Below are positions 1 through 9,749 of a stretch of DNA of 64,000 bases, in pieces. The notes under the pieces were generated by a model. It did not search any database, was not told where the DNA came from, and was given only the letters and a program-made list of their open reading frames with translations. The stretch is from Acetobacter ascendens (GTDB lineage: Bacteria; Pseudomonadota; Alphaproteobacteria; Acetobacterales; Acetobacteraceae). The first letter of the stretch is position 1. Each line of letters begins with the position of its first letter. Where the stretch lies: contig NZ_CP015164.1 of assembly GCF_001766235.1 (NCBI RefSeq), positions 2,135,001-2,199,000 of the forward strand, given 5' to 3'. The translations under genes were made by a program, and so were the position numbers.

Positions 1-182
1 TTGCACGCACACCACCGAACATGATGCCAGAATATGAAATTGGCATGCGTTATTTTGCCAACGGTGTTTCTGACAATTTAACGCTGGATTTTGGAGATTT
101 CCGCATGAAAGGCACATTGCATGCGCTTGATCTGCCCAAGCCGGAAACATGCCACGCAAAACCGCACCAGAAGAAAAATTAA
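1..182 (+). CDS. EipB/DUF1849-like envelope protein, C-terminal end (partial)
   Basis: The reading frame is open from the window edge (frame starting at base 3) to a TAA at 180-182. It encodes about 59 residues containing ANGVSDNLTLDFGDF and then a single Cys followed by a Lys-rich tail. A late 'NGV(S/T)D-L--D-GDF' motif with one C-terminal Cys is how I remember the end of EipB (DUF1849) periplasmic proteins, which support cell-envelope integrity in alphaproteobacteria. The assignment rests only on this short tail, so it is tentative. The start lies outside the window. A bidirectional terminator hairpin follows. Confidence 0.5.
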   Translation, partial: ARTPPNMMPEYEIGMRYFANGVSDNLTLDFGDFRMKGTLHALDLPKPETCHAKPHQKKN

Positions 183-196
183 AACACTACAAACAA

Positions 197-224
197 AAAA
201 TGGCAGGGAAAACCTGCCATTTTC
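197..224. terminator. bidirectional intrinsic terminator
   Basis: The perfect stem AAAATGGCAGG / CCTGCCATTTT has a GAAAA loop and is flanked by A- and T-rich tracts. It sits between two convergent genes, so it can terminate both the EipB-like gene (+) and the 247-795 gene (-). Confidence 0.75.
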
Positions 225-246
225 TTACACACCAATATGTATGAGA

Positions 247-795
247 TTAGTGTGAAAGCGCACCACCAGACTGATGGGCCGAACGCAGAACTGTAACCAG
301 ATTTTGCAAATCCTGCGGGTTGGATTTGAGAATAGCCACATTGGCGGGTTCAGGCTGTGGCATCTTGGTGTTGCCGGGGTTAGCTGGCACATTCATCAGG
401 CTGCCTGTCAGCCCCACACAGGTTAGGCTCATGACAAAATCATGTGCTGAAAAGCCATTCTTTTGCAAAATTGGGTCCAAACCGGGCACCTGCTGCACAA
501 GGGCAATCTGCTGATCCAGAGACATGCCAAAGCGTGAGGGCGGCTGAATGCCTGCTGCCTGAATTTCCTTCAGGGCTGTGGTCAAGCGTGGCAGCACGTT
601 TGGAGCCAGATGGTAATGCAGCGCGGTATCCATGTCATGCTGCAAAGTGGCCACCTGCTCTGGCGTTAAATTAGGCGCACCATTGCCCGCGGTAGAAACT
701 GTTTGCGCCTGTGCTGCTGTGCCAGCCACAACAGCCGCAGCCCCCATTACACCCAACAGAGCAGAGCGGAAGGAAAGTTTTAGAGTATTTATCAT
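247..795 (-). CDS. secreted hypothetical protein
   Basis: A 182-residue protein with an N-terminal signal peptide (basic start, hydrophobic core, then AAQAQ, likely cleaved after AQA). The mature part is predicted helical and rich in Gln and Pro. I do not recognise a domain. The ATG at 793-795 is chosen because it overlaps the TGA of the upstream aminopeptidase gene (ATGA), which implies translational coupling. A start five codons earlier is possible but lacks that arrangement. It is probably periplasmic and the last gene of a two-gene operon. Confidence 0.7.
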   Translation of the reverse strand: MINTLKLSFRSALLGVMGAAAVVAGTAAQAQTVSTAGNGAPNLTPEQVATLQHDMDTALHYHLAPNVLPRLTTALKEIQAAGIQPPSRFGMSLDQQIALVQQVPGLDPILQKNGFSAHDFVMSLTCVGLTGSLMNVPANPGNTKMPQPEPANVAILKSNPQDLQNLVTVLRSAHQSGGALSH

Positions 796-2084
796 GCTTT
801 TATCACCCATTCACCTTTGCGCATCAATGCCACGTGTTCACCTTTGGCATCCACGCCGTCTACATCAATTTCACCAGAACCAATCATCCAGTCTATATGG
901 ATCATGCTGCTATTGGCCCCGCGTGCGGCCAATGCGGCCTCATCTTGCCCAGCCGTATCACGCATGCATTTGGTGTAAGATTGCCCCAATGCGATATGGC
1001 TGGCGGCGTTTTCATCAAACAATGTGTTCTGGAACAAAATACCGCTGCGCGAAATGGGGGAAGAATTGGGCACAAGAGCCACTTCCCCCAAACGGCGCGC
1101 GCCTTCATCTGTATCCAGCACGCGGGCCAGCACATCCTCACCCTTGCTGGCGTGCATTTCCACAATGCGTCCGGCCTCAAACCTTACGCGAATATCCTCA
1201 ATCAGCGTACCTTGGTGAGAAAGCGGCTTGGTGGCTGCCACCGTACCATCCACTTTAAGGCGATGCGGTGTTGTAAACACTTCCTCGGTGGGGATGTTGG
1301 GGTTGCACACAATGCCGTTTCCGGCTTTTTCCGCCCCGGCGGCCCATTCATGCCCATCTGCCAGCCCCACCATCAGGTCTGTGCCAGGGCCTTTAAAATG
1401 CAGCGCGCTATAACGGGCATCATTCAAGAACGTGGCGCGGCGATGCAGAACCGCATTATGGGCCTCCCAATCCGCTACCGGGTTTTCCCCCGTAATGCGC
1501 GAAACAGAAAAAATAGCCTGCCACAGTTTTTCCACCGCCTGATCAACCGGCAGATCAGGGAACACCTGTGCCGCCCATGCCGGAGAAGCCGCAGCCACAA
1601 TGCACCAGTTCACATCAAAATTGGTGATAATTTCCATAGCAGGCCGGTTCACGCGGGAATTGGCCCTACTGGCGCGGGAAATATGCTCCGGGTTCTGCCC
1701 TGCCAGCAATGCCGGGTTAGACCCCGTAATGGCCATACGGGCGGCACCATTACGGAAGGCTTCTGTCATCCCACCAGCAAGCCAGCCTGCTGCGGTATCA
1801 AACGTATCTTCCGCCGCATATTTGTAACGGGCCAGCGTTGTTTCCTCATCCGAATAAAATGTGCTGACGAGCGAAGCCCCGGCCTTGTACGCGTGTTCCG
1901 TAATGCGGCGCACCAGCGGCACCGCATGAAGGGGGGCCGTAATAATAACCTGCTGCCCGTGGGCCACGTTCAGGCCCGTACGTGCTGCCACTTCACCCAG
2001 CCTGTCCAGCATGGTGGCAAATTCGGCAGATGCCAGATAACCGCCTGCGGCACCCTGCGTGTTCTGTAAGGCCATAATATGCAT
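792..2084 (-). CDS. M29-family metallo-aminopeptidase
   Basis: A cytoplasmic aminopeptidase of the thermophilic aminopeptidase family (AmpS/PepS, M29), a two-metal enzyme removing N-terminal residues from peptides. The protein is about 430 residues, the usual family length. The C-terminal half contains ENAASHIALGQSY and MIHIDWMIG, matching the family's His...Tyr and HxD metal/catalytic motifs. The ATG at 2084 follows AAGGGA at good spacing. The open frame extends 33 codons further upstream but has no ribosome-binding site there. A second ATG three codons later is also possible. Its stop overlaps the start of the next secreted-protein gene by 4 bp. Confidence 0.88.
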   Translation of the reverse strand: MHIMALQNTQGAAGGYLASAEFATMLDRLGEVAARTGLNVAHGQQVIITAPLHAVPLVRRITEHAYKAGASLVSTFYSDEETTLARYKYAAEDTFDTAAGWLAGGMTEAFRNGAARMAITGSNPALLAGQNPEHISRASRANSRVNRPAMEIITNFDVNWCIVAAASPAWAAQVFPDLPVDQAVEKLWQAIFSVSRITGENPVADWEAHNAVLHRRATFLNDARYSALHFKGPGTDLMVGLADGHEWAAGAEKAGNGIVCNPNIPTEEVFTTPHRLKVDGTVAATKPLSHQGTLIEDIRVRFEAGRIVEMHASKGEDVLARVLDTDEGARRLGEVALVPNSSPISRSGILFQNTLFDENAASHIALGQSYTKCMRDTAGQDEAALAARGANSSMIHIDWMIGSGEIDVDGVDAKGEHVALMRKGEWVIKA

Positions 2085-2234
2085 GTTTCCCTTAACTTTG
2101 CTGCATAGCACGCCTGATTTTGCAATGTGGCAGGCATGATATGCAGAACTCAAACACCTCTGTGTGTATCGGATACCGAACAAGGCCGGGCGTCAATACA
2201 CATGGGCAGAAAGCTGCTTTCCGTTATGTGCCTG

Positions 2235-2801
2235 TTAGCTTTGCACCAAATGGGTTGGCAAAGGCTCGGGCAACAAGCTTGCTGGCAAATAAAGAGGATG
2301 GCACGGGCGGCCTGTTTTACTTAGCCGCAACGCATCCACCGTAATGCCGTGTTGCTGGAGCATATGCACCACCTCCGGCCCTCGTGCCAAAAGGGCCTTG
2401 TGGTGCGGCGTGCCATAGGCGGCAATCACCTTGTTGGCTTCCTGCGCCATTTCCAACAGGGCTTTATCATTTTCCGGGCCAACCGGGTCTGGCGTTTCTA
2501 GCAGCCGAAGCTGATCCGTGCAGCGATACGCAAAGGTGTTGCCCACCAAAATACCGCCATAACCCCATGCGCGGGCATAACGCTGGCATTTGGCCACGGT
2601 GCGGTCATCCCCATATTCAGTGGCGACGGAGGGGTTCATCATCAGCCACATAACCAGCGGGCGTGTTGCGTCCCACACGCGTTTAAGCCGATAACGGTAG
2701 CATTTGTCTGGCCCGCCATAGGTGGCGGTACTGACAACATCTTCTGAAAGTTTCAGAGGGCGGGCGGTGCCGACATTATGCCCTTCAAACAGATCTTCCA
2801 T
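2235..2801 (-). CDS. DUF1643 domain protein
   Basis: A 188-residue protein containing CYRYRLKRVW followed by WLMMNPSVA, the conserved core I associate with DUF1643. These are small cytoplasmic proteins of unknown function, often found alone or near mobile DNA. The ATG at 2801 follows GGGAG at 4 nt. An upstream in-frame ATG nine codons earlier lacks a better site. The gene stands alone between the aminopeptidase and the interrupted secreted-protein gene. Confidence 0.75.
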   Translation of the reverse strand: MEDLFEGHNVGTARPLKLSEDVVSTATYGGPDKCYRYRLKRVWDATRPLVMWLMMNPSVATEYGDDRTVAKCQRYARAWGYGGILVGNTFAYRCTDQLRLLETPDPVGPENDKALLEMAQEANKVIAAYGTPHHKALLARGPEVVHMLQQHGITVDALRLSKTGRPCHPLYLPASLLPEPLPTHLVQS

Positions 2802-2897
2802 TACACTCCCGCTGGCAGAACATGGCAAAACAGACCCAAGTTTTAGGCTGTGTTCCGTTCTGGCACAAATTTCGCCGCCAGCAGGGCTGCAATGTAA

Positions 2898-4046
2898 CTA
2901 GTGTGCGGCGCGCCATGCCTTGGTGGTGGCCGCAATAACCTGCTGCTGGTTCTGCTTTATTTTGTCCACATCATAGCCAAGGGCGGCACTCTGCTGGGGC
3001 GTCATGTACCCCCACTGCACCAGAGATTGCGCCAGAGTTTGCGGAAACGGCACAGTTTTTACAAACTGCTTGGGGCAGGAAGCACCATCCTTGTTCTGGG
3101 GCCATGCGGCTTTATCCAGCGCGCACCATGTTTCTGCAAAATCAGAGTGCGTATCATACCGCGCCATCATATAGCGCCAGCCTGCGTTCAGTTCCCCAAT
3201 ATTCGCGCTGGTGGCCACATAGGCAGCCAGATAGCCGTTTACTTCCGTTACACCCGTTTTGCGCCACTGTGCAGAATCCTGCGCAAGCTGGTTGCGCAAA
3301 TAGGCTGCAAACCGAGGTTGCGCCGTAACATTCTGCAACTGGCCATCCTGATACTGATACAGCACCACCGGCATGGCTGAACCTGCGTGAGAGGCAAAGG
3401 CGTAATCAAACCGCTCATCCGTATACACAAGCTGGCGGGTGCCATCTCGCGCAATATCCTGCACGATAGGCTCCCCTCCGCCATTTTGTGCGGGTAGTGA
3501 CAGCACGCGCCATTGGCCTTGCGCGGCGGCCTCTACAATAGCGGCAGCCTGGCAACAATGCGCCCCACCTGTGTAGCCCGAAACCACAACTTGCGGCAGC
3601 GCATCCTTCTGCCCGTTTGGCGTAAGCTGATACAGGGAAATGTTTAAATCCATCAGCCCGGCGCTATCTTCCGCCATCAGGCTGCCTAAGGTTTGGATAA
3701 ATGCGGGATGATCTGGCGCATTTACCTCTAAAGTAGCCACACGGCATGTTTGCCCGGCTGTTGGGTTTTCATCCTTCCCCAAAAGCAGGCTATTGGCTGG
3801 GCATGGCTGTTTGTCTGCCACTTTTACAGCAGCTTTTACGCTTAAGGCAGACAAGGCCACCGGTTGAGCTTTTGCGTGCAGATCATCCCCCTACACCTGC
3901 CCGGTTGCTAGTGGGGGCACCGTGCGCGGTTGCGCATTGCGCGTGATAATCCGCTGTTCTGCTGGACTTGCTGCATGTGCCTGCACATATGGCAGCCCTG
4001 TGCCAGCCAACACCATACATGCGCCCAGATACCGTATAAAAGCCAA
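2898..4046 (-). pseudogene. secreted periplasmic protein with internal amber stop
   Basis: One continuous frame runs from a TTG at 4044-4046 (GGAAGG nine nt upstream) to the stop at 2898, broken only by a TAG at 3891-3893. Before the TAG lies a good signal peptide ending YVQAHA. After it the same frame continues for more than 330 codons with a Cys-containing periplasmic-type sequence (GGAHCCQAA, ETWCALDKA, GASCPKQF). A CAG-to-TAG change would explain the break. The remaining open part has only a GTG at 3860 without a ribosome-binding site and no signal peptide, so the gene is probably inactive unless the stop is read through. I do not recognise the family. It follows the MFS gene by about 40 bp. 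Confidence 0.7.
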
Positions 4047-4087
4047 ACCGTTTTTTCCTTCCTGCGCGTTGCCACCTGCCTGCTGTT

Positions 4088-5350
4088 TTATATCCGTTGT
4101 GGATACAGCCGGGCATTCAGGAGTGTAAGCACCAGCACAACCACTGCGCCACCCCCAACAGCCAACATAAGCGCAGGCGCCAACCCCATACCCAATTGGG
4201 TAGCAAACCATGTTTGAAGCAAAGCGTTACTGGCAGCAATAAGGTTCCCGCACTGATAGGCAAGGCCGGGGAAGGTGGCCCGCACAGATGGGGGCGAAAG
4301 CTCGCTTAAATAGGCAGGTACCACGCCCCACGCGCCCTGAATACAGAACTGGATACACACAGCCCCAAGCCCCAGCCAGAGCAGAGAATGCGGGAGTGTC
4401 CATAATGGCAGCAAAGGCAGTGTTAAGGCCGCGGCAAAAATAATGGCATATTGCCGCCCGATTTTTTGCGATAGAAACCCAAAAAACAACCCACCCGCAA
4501 TTGCAGCCAGATTATATAGCACCACAACGGTTGTAATGGACGTAGGCGGCACATGCCGTTCCAGCGCCAGAAACACCTTGGGGTAGAGATCCTGAGAACC
4601 GTGGCTCATGAAATTGAAAGCAGCCATCAGCACCACAGCAAAAACACATAATGCCGCATTGCCTTTTATAATGGCCAACAAACCAAGATGCGCTTCTGCT
4701 TGTCCGTGCTGTGTATCGGCCTTCTGCCGGGCCAGCCAATCTGGGCTTTCTGGCACACGCAGCCAGATATACAGGGCAGAAAAAATAGCGCCACTGCCCA
4801 GCACAAATAGCCCACGCCACCCCAGAACTGGCAATAGCAAAAATACCAAGGATGCCAGCAAATACCCCGCAGGATACCCCGCCTGCAAAATACCCGAAGC
4901 CGTGCCACGCCAGCTTTTGGGCACGCTTTCCATAATCAGGGATGTGCCCACCCCCCATTCACCCCCAAGCGCAATACCAAACAGAGTGCGCAGCGCCAAA
5001 AATATAACAAGGGTTGGCGCAAAGGCCGATGCCAATTCTATTAAGGAATAAATAATAATTGTTAAAATAAGCACGGGCTTGCGGCCATATTTATCTGCCG
5101 CGCGCCCACATAAAAAGGCGCCTAGTGGCCGCGTCATCAACGTAAGTGTGGGCGCAAGCAGCACACTTTGCAGGGAAACGTTAAAACTGCGTGCCACATC
5201 ATCAAGTGTGAACAACACAATAAAAAAATCGCACGCATCCAACATCCATGCCAAAAAGGATGCCAACACAACATGGCGCGCTGTTGCTTTATCTACCGAC
5301 TGATCAGGCAGAGTAGACGGTGTTACAGACGAAAAAGAAGGCTCGGTCAT
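4088..5350 (-). CDS. MFS transporter, carboxylate/metabolite:H+ symporter type
   Basis: A 420-residue inner-membrane protein with about twelve hydrophobic segments. Loop 2-3 carries LMTRPLGAFLCGRAADKYGRK, the MFS signature, and the central loop carries RVPESPDWLARQ, as in the SHS/NanT/Jen1-like carboxylate transporters. The ATG at 5350 is preceded by GGAG at 6 nt. It lies directly downstream of the acyl-CoA synthetase and the 2-methylcitrate operon on the same strand, so propionate, lactate or another short carboxylate is a plausible substrate. That is inference from position. A hairpin at 5504-5530 separates it from the synthetase gene. Confidence 0.82.
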   Translation of the reverse strand: MTEPSFSSVTPSTLPDQSVDKATARHVVLASFLAWMLDACDFFIVLFTLDDVARSFNVSLQSVLLAPTLTLMTRPLGAFLCGRAADKYGRKPVLILTIIIYSLIELASAFAPTLVIFLALRTLFGIALGGEWGVGTSLIMESVPKSWRGTASGILQAGYPAGYLLASLVFLLLPVLGWRGLFVLGSGAIFSALYIWLRVPESPDWLARQKADTQHGQAEAHLGLLAIIKGNAALCVFAVVLMAAFNFMSHGSQDLYPKVFLALERHVPPTSITTVVVLYNLAAIAGGLFFGFLSQKIGRQYAIIFAAALTLPLLPLWTLPHSLLWLGLGAVCIQFCIQGAWGVVPAYLSELSPPSVRATFPGLAYQCGNLIAASNALLQTWFATQLGMGLAPALMLAVGGGAVVVLVLTLLNARLYPQRI

Positions 5351-5503
5351 TCACAGCTCCGGTTCTACAACCTGTTTTTACCGTGATGGTGCCACGCAAG
5401 CCCTTGCAGCAGCCAGTGAATCTCAGATCACGACCCCGCCAGTACGCCCATTTTTGCGTGATAAGCCAACATAAACCCGTTTGTTAGGAACAGAACACAC
5501 AAC

Positions 5504-5530
5504 AGGGCCGAGGAGTTCCTCCCCGGCCCT
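5504..5530 (-). terminator. hairpin after the acyl-CoA synthetase gene
   Basis: A GC-rich inverted repeat (AGGGCC ... GGCCCT with an extended imperfect inner stem) in the 227-bp gap between the synthetase stop and the MFS start. The minus-strand side is followed by a T/G-rich stretch rather than a clean T run. It probably ends the prp transcript. Confidence 0.55.
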
Positions 5531-5577
5531 GAAGCATCTTGCCGCGCGAAGCAAATTTGTAAAATCTCGTCTTGGGA

Positions 5578-7566
5578 TCAGGCCCTTGTCTGCGTGCGAG
5601 GTGAAGAATCCTCATCAAAGGCCATGTGACTCCATACTCTGTCACACAGCATACGCACGATAGAGGGATCATTCAGGGATGAAAGATCTCCCAGATTATC
5701 CACTTCCCCGCTGGCAATTTTGCGCAGCAGACGGCGCACGATTTTGCCAGAGCGGGTGCGGGGCAAATCTGGCACCAGATAAACGGCCTCTGGCGTAGCA
5801 TAGCGCCCCAGCATACCAGAGATAAGGCGGCTTATGCCCTTTTCTGTGAGTTCTGTGGCCACGTTCTGACGTTGGATAACAAATACCGCCAGCGCCTGCC
5901 CCTTTACCGGGTGCGGGATGCCCACTGCAGCAGATTCCACAATACGATGATCTGATGCCAACGCATCTTCCACCTCTGCCGTGCCCAAACGGTGCCCTGC
6001 AATATTGATAACATCGTCCATGCGCCCCGTAATCCAGTAATAGCCATCGGCATCTCGCCGTGCGCCATCACCCGTGAAATAATGCCCCGGAACCATACTA
6101 AAATATGTCTGGCAAAAGCGAGCATGATCTTTCCAGATTGTGCGCGCCTGTCCCGGCCATGAACGGGCAATGCACAGGCTGCCTTCCGCAGGCCCCTGCA
6201 CCGGCCTGCCCTGTGTATCGGCTATCACCATTTCCAGCCCTGGCAGCGGCGTACTGGCAGAACCGGGTTTAAGCGGCTGCACACCCGGCACTGGCCCTAA
6301 CACAATGCCGGCGGTTTCTGTCTGCCACCATGTATCCACCACAGGGCAACGCTTTTTGCCCACAACATCATGATACCACAACCATGCATCCGGGCTTATG
6401 GGTTCCCCTGCAACACCCAACAGACGCAGGGACTCCAACTTGCGGGCATTCACGACATTATCGCCATCAGCCATCATGGCGCGCACGGCTGTGGGGGCCG
6501 TAAAAAGCATGGTTACCTTGTGTTCATCCACCAAATCCAGCCACCTGCCCGGAGCGGGGTATGAGGGCAGGCTATCGGAAATCATGGTGGTGCCGCCATT
6601 GGCCAATGGCCCATACACAACGGATGTATGCCCGGTTATCCATGCCACATCTGCCGTGCACCACAGCACATCACCGGGTTGATGATGATACACCATGCCC
6701 ATGGTGTAAGCTGCCCACACCATATAGCCACCAGTGGCGTGCACCACTGCTTTGGGCTTGCCCGTGCTGCCAGAAGTGTAGAGCATAAACAGTGGCGCTT
6801 CTGCCCGCATAACAACGGGCACAAAATCTGCCTCAAACGAATCTACAAAATCATGAAAATCGTAATCTCTCCCCGGTAGCATGGGAACAGGTGCATCTGA
6901 CGTGCGCACAACCAGAACAGCCCGCACGCCACTATCTGCACCTGCCTTGCACAGGGCCTCATCCATAATAGCCTTGAAAGGTACAATCTTGTTGCCACGC
7001 ATGCTCTCGCTGGCGGTAATAACCGCAACTGCACCGCTATCTATAATACGTTCTGCAATACCTTCGGCCGAAAAACCACCAAACAGCACCACATGCACAG
7101 CACCAATACGCGCACAGGCCAGCATGGCCACCACGGCTTCTGAAATCATGGGCAGGCAAATGGCAACACGGTGCCCTTCTTCCACCCCCAAATGCACCAG
7201 CGCGTTAGACAGGCGGCAAACCCGTTCATGCAGCATGGCATATGTAATTTTTTCTGCCTCGGCCTGCCCTTCACGGTGGCTGATAAGGGCAACCTGATCG
7301 GCTTTGTCTGTCAGGTGTTTATCAATACAGCACACAGATGCATTGATAAGGCCATCTTCAAACCAGCTTATGGATACATCATCCGTAAAGCTACCCGTAA
7401 AACCCCGTCTGGGTTTGCGGTGCCAGTGCACACGCTTGGCCTGTTGCAGCCAAAAACCATCCGGGTCTCGCCGTGCATAGCGCTGCATGGCGGCCAGTTC
7501 CGCAGGTGGCATTAAGGCTGGGTAATCTGCATACTGTGTATGCGGAATAGTGATGTTTTCCGACAT
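5578..7566 (-). CDS. AMP-forming acetyl/propionyl-CoA synthetase
   Basis: A 662-residue acyl-adenylate-forming enzyme that activates acetate or propionate to the CoA thioester. It shows the P-loop LYTSGSTGKPKAVVHA, the TWWQTETAG core motif and the C-terminal TRSGKIVRR, whose Lys is the catalytic residue acetylated in Acs/PrpE. The ATG at 7566 (GGAGA upstream) is chosen. The frame is open about 110 codons further but that part overlaps prpB and has no family similarity. Its place at the end of prpD-prpC-prpB suggests it supplies propionyl-CoA to the methylcitrate cycle (PrpE role), although sequence motifs are closer to Acs. Substrate preference cannot be read from sequence. Confidence 0.88.
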   Translation of the reverse strand: MSENITIPHTQYADYPALMPPAELAAMQRYARRDPDGFWLQQAKRVHWHRKPRRGFTGSFTDDVSISWFEDGLINASVCCIDKHLTDKADQVALISHREGQAEAEKITYAMLHERVCRLSNALVHLGVEEGHRVAICLPMISEAVVAMLACARIGAVHVVLFGGFSAEGIAERIIDSGAVAVITASESMRGNKIVPFKAIMDEALCKAGADSGVRAVLVVRTSDAPVPMLPGRDYDFHDFVDSFEADFVPVVMRAEAPLFMLYTSGSTGKPKAVVHATGGYMVWAAYTMGMVYHHQPGDVLWCTADVAWITGHTSVVYGPLANGGTTMISDSLPSYPAPGRWLDLVDEHKVTMLFTAPTAVRAMMADGDNVVNARKLESLRLLGVAGEPISPDAWLWYHDVVGKKRCPVVDTWWQTETAGIVLGPVPGVQPLKPGSASTPLPGLEMVIADTQGRPVQGPAEGSLCIARSWPGQARTIWKDHARFCQTYFSMVPGHYFTGDGARRDADGYYWITGRMDDVINIAGHRLGTAEVEDALASDHRIVESAAVGIPHPVKGQALAVFVIQRQNVATELTEKGISRLISGMLGRYATPEAVYLVPDLPRTRSGKIVRRLLRKIASGEVDNLGDLSSLNDPSIVRMLCDRVWSHMAFDEDSSPRTQTRA

Positions 7567-7621
7567 TGTTCCGTCTCCCTTACTTTTTTGTTTTTTGTTG
7601 CTCGGGATAGAAAGAGAATGT

Positions 7622-8554
7622 TCAGGCGGCGTTGCGATCGGCCTGACCGATGTGCGGCAGAACCGTGGCCACAATGCCTGCGTCCAATGATTCATAATCG
7701 TAATACCGGATTGTTTTGTACAGTTCCTCTCGCGTTTGCATACGGGGCAGCATTTCTTGCGTACCGCCTGTACGCGCAATGGTTTTGTACAAATCATCCT
7801 GCGCCTTATTAGCTGCCCGCAAGGAACTGACAGGCCAGATGACCATACGGTACCCCATATCTTCAAACTGAGATGCCGTGAAATAAGGGGATCGCCCAAA
7901 TTCCGTCATGTTGGCAAGCAGGGGCACATCGAGCATACGGCGCACAAACTCCCTGAACATATCTTCAGAAATCAGTGCTTCAGGGAAAATAGCATCTGCT
8001 CCGGCTTCGTAATACAAACGGGCGCGAGCTACTGCACCATCCAGCCCTTCTGAGCTGGCGGCATCTGTGCGGGCAATAATTACCATATCACGTCGGGCCT
8101 TGGCTGCGGCGGCCACCTTTTGCGCCATCTCCTGCGGGGTGGCGAGCTTTTTGTTATTCAGGTGCCCGCATTTTTTGGGCAGAATCTGGTCCTCAATATG
8201 CACGGCAGCGGCACCGGCATCTTCAAAAGCCCTGACCATGTGCATGACATTCAGAACTTCACCATATCCGGTATCACCATCCACCAAAAGCGGCAGACCA
8301 GAGGCCCGTGCAATCTGGCGGATAAAGAAACACGCATCCTCAATAGTGATAATACCCAGATCAGGCAGCCCCATGCTGGCAGACATGGCCGCACCTGAAA
8401 GATAAAGAGCCTGAAAGCCGTTATCCTTGGCCTGCAATGCCGCCTGCCCGTTATGCGCGCCGGGAATTTGCATAATGTCCGGTTTGTTCAGCAGAGCGCG
8501 AAACCGCTGCCCGGCTGGTGTTTGCGGCAGATCCTTGCCAACCAGATATGTCAT
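7622..8554 (-). CDS. prpB: 2-methylisocitrate lyase PrpB
   Basis: A 310-residue ICL/PEPM-superfamily lyase that splits 2-methylisocitrate into pyruvate and succinate, the last step of the methylcitrate cycle. The catalytic loop KKCGH is at about residues 127-131, and [10 protein letters not shown] and HIEDQ supply the Mg-binding acidic residues. Length matches the family. Its start overlaps the prpC stop in an ATGA, so translation is coupled. The synthetase start lies 56 bp downstream. Confidence 0.95.
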   Translation of the reverse strand: MTYLVGKDLPQTPAGQRFRALLNKPDIMQIPGAHNGQAALQAKDNGFQALYLSGAAMSASMGLPDLGIITIEDACFFIRQIARASGLPLLVDGDTGYGEVLNVMHMVRAFEDAGAAAVHIEDQILPKKCGHLNNKKLATPQEMAQKVAAAAKARRDMVIIARTDAASSEGLDGAVARARLYYEAGADAIFPEALISEDMFREFVRRMLDVPLLANMTEFGRSPYFTASQFEDMGYRMVIWPVSSLRAANKAQDDLYKTIARTGGTQEMLPRMQTREELYKTIRYYDYESLDAGIVATVLPHIGQADRNAA

Positions 8555-9717
8555 GCTGCATGCTCCAGGCCATCGCGTTCACGCAGGGGCACAAAAGGCC
8601 GATTATCCGGCCCCACATAATTGGCAGACGGGCGAATGATTTTTCCATCCTGCCGCTGTTCCATAATGTGGGCGCACCACCCTGTTACGCGGGCAATTAC
8701 AAAAATGGGTGTAAACATGGCCGTGGGAATACCCATGGCGTTGTAGGAAACCGCGCTGAACCAATCCAGATTAGGGAACATCTTTTTCTGTTCATCCATA
8801 ATCCGTTCAATCCGCTCGGCAACATGATACAGCCGCATGTTGCCATTACGGCACGAAAGGTTGCGCGCTGTTTCCTTGATAATCTCGTTGCGCGGGTCTG
8901 CTATGGTATAAACCGGGGGCCCAAAACCAATGATAACTTCACGGTTTTCCAAGCGCCTGAGAATATCCTCCTCTGCTTCCTCCGCCGTGCGATAGCGTTG
9001 CTGAATATCCAGCGCCACTTCATTCGCACCACCATGCTTGGGGCCACGCAGGGCACCTATGGCGGCTGTTACAGCGGAATACATATCCGAGCCCGTGCCA
9101 GCTACCACTCTGGCCGTAAATGTGGAGGCATTGAATTCGTGCTCGGCATACAGAATAAGGGATGTGTGCATGGCCTGCACCCAGTCCTCCGATGGCACTT
9201 TTCCATGCAGAAGATGCAAAAAGTGCCCGCCTACGCTTTCATCATCCGTATTGGTATCTATCCGCCGTCCGTGGTTGGAGAAATGATACCAATACAGCAA
9301 CATGGACCCTAGCGAGGCCACAAGCCTATCTGCAATATCTCGTGCGCCTGCGGTTGGGCAATCGCTCCGTTCTGGCAGCGCACAACCCAAAACGGAAACG
9401 GCCGTGCGCATAACATCCATAGGATGTGTGGCGGCTGGCAGACGTTCTAAAGTGGCACGCACAATGGCAGGAATATCCCGCATACTGGCCAGATGCCGCC
9501 TGTAGGCCCCCAATTCTGCACTATTGGGCAGATACCCGTGGATAAGAAGGTGTGCGACCTCCTCAAACGTGCTGGCACGTGCAAGATCTTTGATATCGTA
9601 CCCACGATAATGCAGATCATTCTCGCTCTGCCCCACAGTGCTGAGCGCCGTGTTGCCCGCAACCGTGCCTGACAGCGCAACAGATTTTTTGGGTTTTCTG
9701 TGCAAATGCGTTGTCAT
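8551..9717 (-). CDS. prpC: 2-methylcitrate synthase PrpC
   Basis: A 388-residue citrate-synthase-fold enzyme condensing propionyl-CoA and oxaloacetate into 2-methylcitrate. It contains [11 protein letters not shown] and [11 protein letters not shown], which carry active-site His residues of the family. It is near the length of short type 2-methylcitrate synthases, and its position between prpB and prpD supports PrpC over the housekeeping citrate synthase. It follows prpD by 32 bp and overlaps prpB by 4 bp. Confidence 0.94.
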   Translation of the reverse strand: MTTHLHRKPKKSVALSGTVAGNTALSTVGQSENDLHYRGYDIKDLARASTFEEVAHLLIHGYLPNSAELGAYRRHLASMRDIPAIVRATLERLPAATHPMDVMRTAVSVLGCALPERSDCPTAGARDIADRLVASLGSMLLYWYHFSNHGRRIDTNTDDESVGGHFLHLLHGKVPSEDWVQAMHTSLILYAEHEFNASTFTARVVAGTGSDMYSAVTAAIGALRGPKHGGANEVALDIQQRYRTAEEAEEDILRRLENREVIIGFGPPVYTIADPRNEIIKETARNLSCRNGNMRLYHVAERIERIMDEQKKMFPNLDWFSAVSYNAMGIPTAMFTPIFVIARVTGWCAHIMEQRQDGKIIRPSANYVGPDNRPFVPLRERDGLEHAA

Positions 9718-9749
9718 TGTTCTATTCCTTCCTGTGTGTTATCGCCTGT

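Noticed and set aside
711-2069. Long plus-strand frame (452 codons)
   Set aside because: Lies opposite the M29 aminopeptidase; Cys/His/Arg-rich composition typical of an antisense shadow.
5578-7899. Longer acyl-CoA synthetase frame starting at 7899
   Set aside because: The extra 111 codons overlap prpB and show no similarity; the ATG at 7566 has a ribosome-binding site.
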